From positions 398,641 through 462,640 of the forward strand of contig QJPP01001543.1 in NCBI GenBank assembly GCA_003996215.1: a stretch of 64,000 bases of DNA, in the 5' to 3' direction. The stretch is from Jaltomata sinuosa (lineage: Eukaryota; Streptophyta; Magnoliopsida; Solanales; Solanaceae). Position numbers and translations under genes: made by a program. Below are positions 59,348 to 64,000 of this stretch, piece by piece (the first letter of the stretch is position 1; every line of letters starts with the position of its first letter). Below the pieces are notes generated by a model. It saw nothing but the letters and a program-made list of their open reading frames with translations. It was not told where the DNA came from and made no database searches.

Positions 59348-62212
59348 ATGGCTTTATTTGATCCTGGATCCACTTGTTCATATGTATCTGCCTACTTTGT
59401 GCCTTGCTTGGGGTTGGATAGTGAGCCATTATCTGTTCCTATTTTTGTTTCAACCCCAGTAGGAGATTCTTTAGTAGTGGATCGGATTGTGAGATCCTGT
59501 ATGTTATCTGTTGGTGATTCAGAGACTTGGGGTGATTTGATGATTCTTGATATGCTAGATTTTGATGTGATACTGGGCATGGACTGGTTATCCCCTCACC
59601 GTGTGGTTTTAGATTGTTATGCCAAGACCATTACCATAGTTGTGCCCGGTGTATCCCCGATTGTGTGGCAGGGTTCTGTTAGCCATGCACCATCTGGGAT
59701 CATCTCTTGTCTTCGAGCTAGGAAGTTGATCTCCCGTGGGTGCTTAGCTTATCTAGCATATGTCCAAGATGTTAGTACTGACCCTACTTCTCCTGAGTCT
59801 GTCCCTGTGGTTAGAGACTTCCTCGATGTGTTTCCTACCGACCTGCCAGGCTTTCCACCTGAGAGAGATATTGATTTCGCTATTGAGCTAAAGTCGGGCA
59901 CTAGGCCCATTTCTATTTCTCCTTACCGTATGGCTCCTGCTGAGTTGAGGGAGCTTAAGGAGCAGCTCCAGGATCTGTTAGCTAAGGGGTTTATTAGACC
60001 TAGTGTATCACCTTGGGGTGCTCCTGTTCTCTTCGTGAAGAAGAAGGATGGGTCGATGCGCATGTGTATTGATTATCGGCAGCTGAATAGGGTGACAGTG
60101 AAGAATAGGTATCCGATGCCGAGGATTGATGATTTGTTTGACCAGCTTCAGGGTTCAGTCGTGTTTTCGAAGATTGATTTGAGGTCTGGCTACCATCAGT
60201 TGAGGATTAGGGCGAAGGACATCCCTAAGACAGCATTCAGGACAAGTTATGGCCATTATGAGTTCCTGGTGATGTCTTTTGGGTTGACTAATGCCCCCGC
60301 AGCCTTTATGAACTTGATGCACAGGGTTCTTGGCCCATATTTGGACTCATTTGTGATAGTTTTTATAGACGACATCTTGATATACTCGCGTAGTAGAGAT
60401 GAGCATGAGCAGCACTTGAGGGTTATACTCCAGACTTTGAGAGATCATCGGCTTTATGCCAAGTTTTCAAAGTGTGAGTTTTGGCTTGAGTCAGTTGCAT
60501 TCCTAGGGAATGTGGTGTCAAGGGATGGGATTAGGGTTGACCAGGGAAAGATTTATGCGGTTTGTGAATGGCCTAGACTTACTACTGCTACTGAGGTCCG
60601 CAACTTTATTGGGTTAGCTGGTTACTACAGACAGTTCGTTGAGGGATTTTCTTCCATAGCAGCACCCTTGACTATGCTGACTAGGAAGGATGTCCCATTT
60701 CGGTGGTCAGATCAGTGTGAGGACAGCTTCCAGAGGCTTAAGGCCTTATTGACTTCAGCTCCAGTTTTGACTTTGCCGGTTGAGGGTCAGAGCTTCTCCG
60801 TGTACTGTGATGCTTCTGGGGTTGGTCTTGGTTGTGTGTTGATGCAGCAGGGTCGAGTAATAGCATATGCGTCGAGGCAGCTGAAGGTTCACGAGCGCAA
60901 CTACCCCACTCATGACTTAGAGTTGGCGGCGGTAGTTTTTGCGCTCAAGATCTGGAGGAATTACCTATATGGAGTTCACTGTGAGATCTTCACCGATCAT
61001 CGTAGTCTTCAGTATATCACGAGTCAGCGAGAGTTGAACTCGAGACAAAGGAGATGGGTCGAGTTACTGAAGGACTATGACTTCACTATTCTGTATCATT
61101 CGGGCAAGGCAAACGTGGTAGCGGATGCCTTGAGCCGGAAGGCAGTGAGTATGGGTAGCCTAGCTTCTCTTTCGGTTTCAGAGCGACCATTGGTCTTGGA
61201 CATCCAGTCCTTGGCTAACCGTCTGGTTAGGCTTGACTTGTCGGATCCTAGCAGAGTTCTCGCCAGTATTGAGATTCGTTCTACTTTGATTGATCAGATT
61301 CAGAGCCGTCAGTTTGAGGATCAGCAGTTGTGTGACCTTCGTGATCGGGTTGTTCAGGGTGAGACTAGCCAGGCTACTCTAGATTCATATGGGGTTCTGA
61401 GGTTTTATAGTCGCCTTTGTGTTTCGAGGATTAGTGATTTGATTCAGTTGATACTTCATGAGGCACATTGTACTAGATACTCCATTCACCCTGGCACAGA
61501 AAAGATGTATAGAGACTTGAGGAAGCTTTACTGGTGGAGTGGTATGAAGCGGGATATAGCGGATTTCGTATCTTGGTGCTTGAACTGCCAGCAGGTTAAG
61601 TTCGAGCACATGAGACCTGGTGGTTTGATGCAGCGACTCCCCATTCCTGAGTGGAAGTGGGAAGGGATTACTATGGACTTCGTTGTTGGTTTGCCTCGTA
61701 CTTCTCATGGGTTTGATTCCATATGGGTGAATGTTGATAGGCTGACTAAGTCAGCACATTTCTTGCCGGTTCAGACTTCTTATGGCGCAGAGAGGTTAGC
61801 TCAGATCTACCTTCATGAGATTGTTCGATTATACGGGGTCCCAGCTTCTATCATTTCAGACCGCGGCACTCAGTTCACATCTCAGTTCTGGAGGGATATT
61901 CAGCGAGATTTGGGTACAGAGGTTCATCTTAGTACCGCTTTCCATCCTCAGACAGATGGCCAGTCCGAGAGGACCATTCAGATTCTGGAGCACATGCTTC
62001 GGGCCTGTATTCTTGACTTTGGAGGTTTTTGGGATCAGTTTGTTCCCTTGGCAGAGTTTGCTTATAATAACAGCTTCCATTCGAGTATCAGCATGGCACC
62101 TTTTGAGGCTTTGTATGGCAGGCGTTGCAGATCACCGGTAGGTTGGTTTGATGGTGTTAGTGCTGGGCCACAGAGCACAGATTTGCTTCGAGATTCCTTA
62201 GACCGAGTCTGA
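59348..62212 (+). CDS. pol: Element 7 pol: protease, reverse transcriptase, RNase H, integrase (954 codons open)
   Basis: Copies the element RNA to DNA and inserts it. Residues are counted from the ATG at 59348. Protease active site DPGST starts at residue 5, then ILGMDWLSPH. RT has all three aspartates: D277 (KIDLRSGYHQ) and D341-D342 (FIDDILIYS). RNase H has D488 (YCDASG), E525 (HDLELAAVVFALKIW) and D550 (FTDHRSLQY). The integrase zinc finger is H707, H714, C744 and C747. The catalytic triad is D777, D838 and E874, with the canonical 35 residues between the last two. The open frame is bounded by stops on both sides (59339 and 62210) that lie inside the original gag-pol, so the ATG is probably not a natural start. 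As it stands the protein would lack gag fusion and the chromodomain tail. Confidence 0.94.
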   Translation: MALFDPGSTCSYVSAYFVPCLGLDSEPLSVPIFVSTPVGDSLVVDRIVRSCMLSVGDSETWGDLMILDMLDFDVILGMDWLSPHRVVLDCYAKTITIVVPGVSPIVWQGSVSHAPSGIISCLRARKLISRGCLAYLAYVQDVSTDPTSPESVPVVRDFLDVFPTDLPGFPPERDIDFAIELKSGTRPISISPYRMAPAELRELKEQLQDLLAKGFIRPSVSPWGAPVLFVKKKDGSMRMCIDYRQLNRVTVKNRYPMPRIDDLFDQLQGSVVFSKIDLRSGYHQLRIRAKDIPKTAFRTSYGHYEFLVMSFGLTNAPAAFMNLMHRVLGPYLDSFVIVFIDDILIYSRSRDEHEQHLRVILQTLRDHRLYAKFSKCEFWLESVAFLGNVVSRDGIRVDQGKIYAVCEWPRLTTATEVRNFIGLAGYYRQFVEGFSSIAAPLTMLTRKDVPFRWSDQCEDSFQRLKALLTSAPVLTLPVEGQSFSVYCDASGVGLGCVLMQQGRVIAYASRQLKVHERNYPTHDLELAAVVFALKIWRNYLYGVHCEIFTDHRSLQYITSQRELNSRQRRWVELLKDYDFTILYHSGKANVVADALSRKAVSMGSLASLSVSERPLVLDIQSLANRLVRLDLSDPSRVLASIEIRSTLIDQIQSRQFEDQQLCDLRDRVVQGETSQATLDSYGVLRFYSRLCVSRISDLIQLILHEAHCTRYSIHPGTEKMYRDLRKLYWWSGMKRDIADFVSWCLNCQQVKFEHMRPGGLMQRLPIPEWKWEGITMDFVVGLPRTSHGFDSIWVNVDRLTKSAHFLPVQTSYGAERLAQIYLHEIVRLYGVPASIISDRGTQFTSQFWRDIQRDLGTEVHLSTAFHPQTDGQSERTIQILEHMLRACILDFGGFWDQFVPLAEFAYNNSFHSSISMAPFEALYGRRCRSPVGWFDGVSAGPQSTDLLRDSLDRV

Positions 62213-62761
62213 GTGATTCAGGACAGACTTCGGGTAGCTCAGAGAAGGCAGAAGAGTTATGCTGATCGTAGGCTCCGTGCCCTGGAGTTTAGTGTCGGTG
62301 ACTTGGTGTTTCTCCGTGTATCGCCCATGAAGGGCGTGATGAGATTTGGTAGGCGGGGCAAGCTTAGCCCCAGGTACATTGGGCCATTTGAGATTCTTCA
62401 GAGGGTTGGTAGCATTGCCTATCAGCTAGCCTTGCCTCCGATGTTTTCAGCTATACATCCTGTATTTTATGTTTCGATGTTGCGTCGGTATGTACCAGAT
62501 GAGTCTCATGTGTTGCAGTGGGATTGAGTTCAGTTGGGTGAGGGTTTAGCCTGTGTTGAGGAGCCGGCAGCTATTTTGGCTAGAGATGTCAGGAGATTGA
62601 GGTCTCGAGAGATCCCGGTTGTTAAGGTTCAGTAGAGGCACCGTCCAGTCGAGGAGGCTACCTGGGAGACCGAGAGAGATATGCGGGCCCAGTATCCGCA
62701 GCTGTTTGAGCCTTCAGGTACCCCCTTGACCTTGACTTTCGAGGAAGAAAGTCCTTTTTAG
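62213..62761 (+). pseudogene. Element 7 integrase C terminus and chromodomain-like tail (three stops)
   Basis: In the same frame as pol after a TGA at 62210-62212. It contains the GPY-type module (VGDLVFLRVSPMKGVMRFGR, LSPRYIGPFEILQRVG) and HPVFYVSMLRRY. The tail EEATWETERDMRAQYPQLF resembles the C-terminal chromodomain of Tekay/Del elements, which targets integration to marked chromatin. In-frame stops: TGA 62210, TGA 62525, TAG 62633. The natural end of gag-pol is TAG at 62759-62761. Confidence 0.88.
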
Positions 62762-62771
62762 TAGTGGATGA

Positions 62772-64000
62772 TATAATGACCCTTCCGGTCATTTTCACAT
62801 ACACGTTTTCCTTGTGCCGTTAGAGCTTGTTGTAGCGGACCCAAGTCATTTAAGGCTTGTCGGGACCGGTAGTTCGGTGCAGGGTCTATTTGTTTTGTCG
62901 TATGATAAGTTTTGAAGTCAAGCAAGTCGGCAAAAGTTATCGTAAGTTCTTTAATAAATTTTCTGAACTTTGGGTAAAATGTCTTGGGGATTTTCTCTAA
63001 ATATATAAAGAGTTAGAAGTCCCCCAAAATACCAAATCGAAGGTCTACGAGTCTAGTTTCCAACTCACAAAACTTCACGTCCAACTGATCGCGGAGTAAA
63101 AAGTTATGACTATTTTACCGCGGACTGTGTGACAGAAAATGGGTTACGGACCGGGTCGCGAACCGGGTCGGGTCAAACTCGATTTAAGCCTCAACTTCAC
63201 GTTTTAAAATGCCATTTCAGTTCTGAAACAGTGAAAAAACATAAGGGAGGATTCCAAGAGAGTTCTTGAGTATCAAAATCGTGCGTTGGTGAATTGCGAG
63301 TCTAAGTTTGAGAATTTTATTAGCATCGTGCGTATATTTGAAAATATTTTATTTTAAAGTTGAATTTGGTAAAAAGTTATATTATTATTACCTTTTAAAA
63401 ATATTTTAAAGGTTTATGAAAAATATTTTTGTTACGATATAATTGTATATGTATTTATTTTATAAGGTTTTTATACATTGTAATATTTTAACGGAGATAG
63501 TAAATTTAGTTATGTTGAAATTTATTATTATAAAATAGTAGGTTTTATTTGAAATGATTTTCTATTAATTATGGTATATTCAAAAAGTTATATTTATTTT
63601 ACCACGAACTTATGCAATACCCGAGTACAGACATAACAGGTAAGGAATAACATGGTGCTGACACCTCACCACCACGTGGAAGTGAAGTGGTGCAGCAACC
63701 ATGTAGTGGCATTGACTAAGAAAGTATATTTATATATATGGTGATGTTAGGTACAACTTTAGGAATGTTTTGGCAATTATTTAACTGTGTGCTTATACAT
63801 TTACACGGATTCAACAATAATTTCTCCCTTAGTTAAAAAGTGAATCTTCCAAATATATTGTGTTAAGATACTGCGTTAAGGAGGGGAAATGATAATTGGT
63901 TGGTGTTTTTGTTAAAGCACCACAAGAAATCGATTATTTACGTCAATTATTCAAGCCCGAGTTCAAGTTTGATTTCGTTTCGGAGCTTCTTTTCAGAGAG
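62772..64000 (+). repeat. Element 7, 3' LTR (first 1229 bp, continues beyond window)
   Basis: It aligns base for base with 54312-55540. Its first two bases are TA where the 5' LTR has TG. Confidence 0.95.

Larger units (their letters stand above)
54312..64000 (+). mobile_element. Element 7: well-preserved Ty3/gypsy (Tekay/Del-like) retrotransposon, 3' LTR runs off window
   Basis: 5' LTR (54312-57589), PBS (57593-57604), gag-pol in one frame (57803-62761), 3' LTR from 62772. The left flank is ttatg, the expected target-duplication copy; the right copy is outside the window. The first 1229 bases of the 3' LTR differ from the 5' LTR at about 44 positions by eye with no net length change, about 3.6 % divergence. 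With a commonly assumed 1.3e-8 substitutions per site per year that would be about 1.4 million years; the rate is an assumption. All damage to the coding region is nonsense, not frameshift. Confidence 0.95.

Overview
The window looks like plant nuclear heterochromatin made almost entirely of Ty3/gypsy LTR retrotransposons. I see no host protein-coding gene, rRNA, tRNA gene, CRISPR array or bacterial feature. The gag-pol sequences have the domain order and motifs of plant chromoviruses of the Tekay/Del type: retrotrans-gag, CCHC knuckle, DPGST-like protease, RT, RNase H, HHCC/DDE integrase and a C-terminal chromodomain-like tail. The primer-binding sites read TGGTATCAGAGC (initiator Met tRNA) or close to it, and the LTRs are long (1.9-3.4 kb). 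The overall style resembles Solanaceae pericentromeric DNA; that taxonomic guess rests on general familiarity, not on a search.

Layout. Positions 1-7693 hold element 1 (+ strand, decayed gag-pol, truncated 5' LTR). It sits inside the integrase of element 2 (- strand, 7694-14000), which is itself inserted near the 3' end of the pol gene of element 3 (- strand, 14001-23709). Part of elements 2 and 3 (about 3.2 kb) was later duplicated in tandem (13808-17008 and 17009-20096). At 23710-25129 lies a non-coding interior with its own PBS, belonging to an LTR at 25130-28489. That LTR also serves as 3' LTR for a collapsed gag-pol element (element 6, 28490-32159) whose 5' LTR (32160-42591) is split by element 5 (34021-41051). 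Element 5 is a non-autonomous, LARD-like element with two LTRs and no gag-pol. Positions 42592-51242 are a mosaic of LTR fragments, including a full solo LTR at 44085-46255. Positions 51243-54311 hold low-copy-looking DNA with a degenerate TGCTGCA-type repeat and a broken transposon protein. Positions 54312-64000 hold element 7 (+ strand), by far the best preserved: complete 5' LTR, complete internal region, one continuous gag-pol frame interrupted only by nonsense codons, all pol catalytic residues present, and a 3' LTR that runs off the window.

History. Relative ages can be read from nesting and from LTR divergence. Element 7 is the youngest (about 44 mismatches by eye in the 1229 LTR bases that can be compared). 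The LTR pairs of elements 1 and 5 are much more diverged (roughly 85-90 % identical by eye). Most of the damage consists of C-to-T / G-to-A nonsense changes (CAG to TAG, CGA to TGA, TGG to TAG or TGA), as expected for methylated, silenced repeats.

The most unusual observations are the tandem duplication of a nested junction with a 2-base microhomology, a family-specific repeat- or palindrome-rich patch in the first part of almost every LTR family, inverted W-box-like sites in LTRs, a chimeric LTR flanked by two different interiors, and the non-coding element 5.
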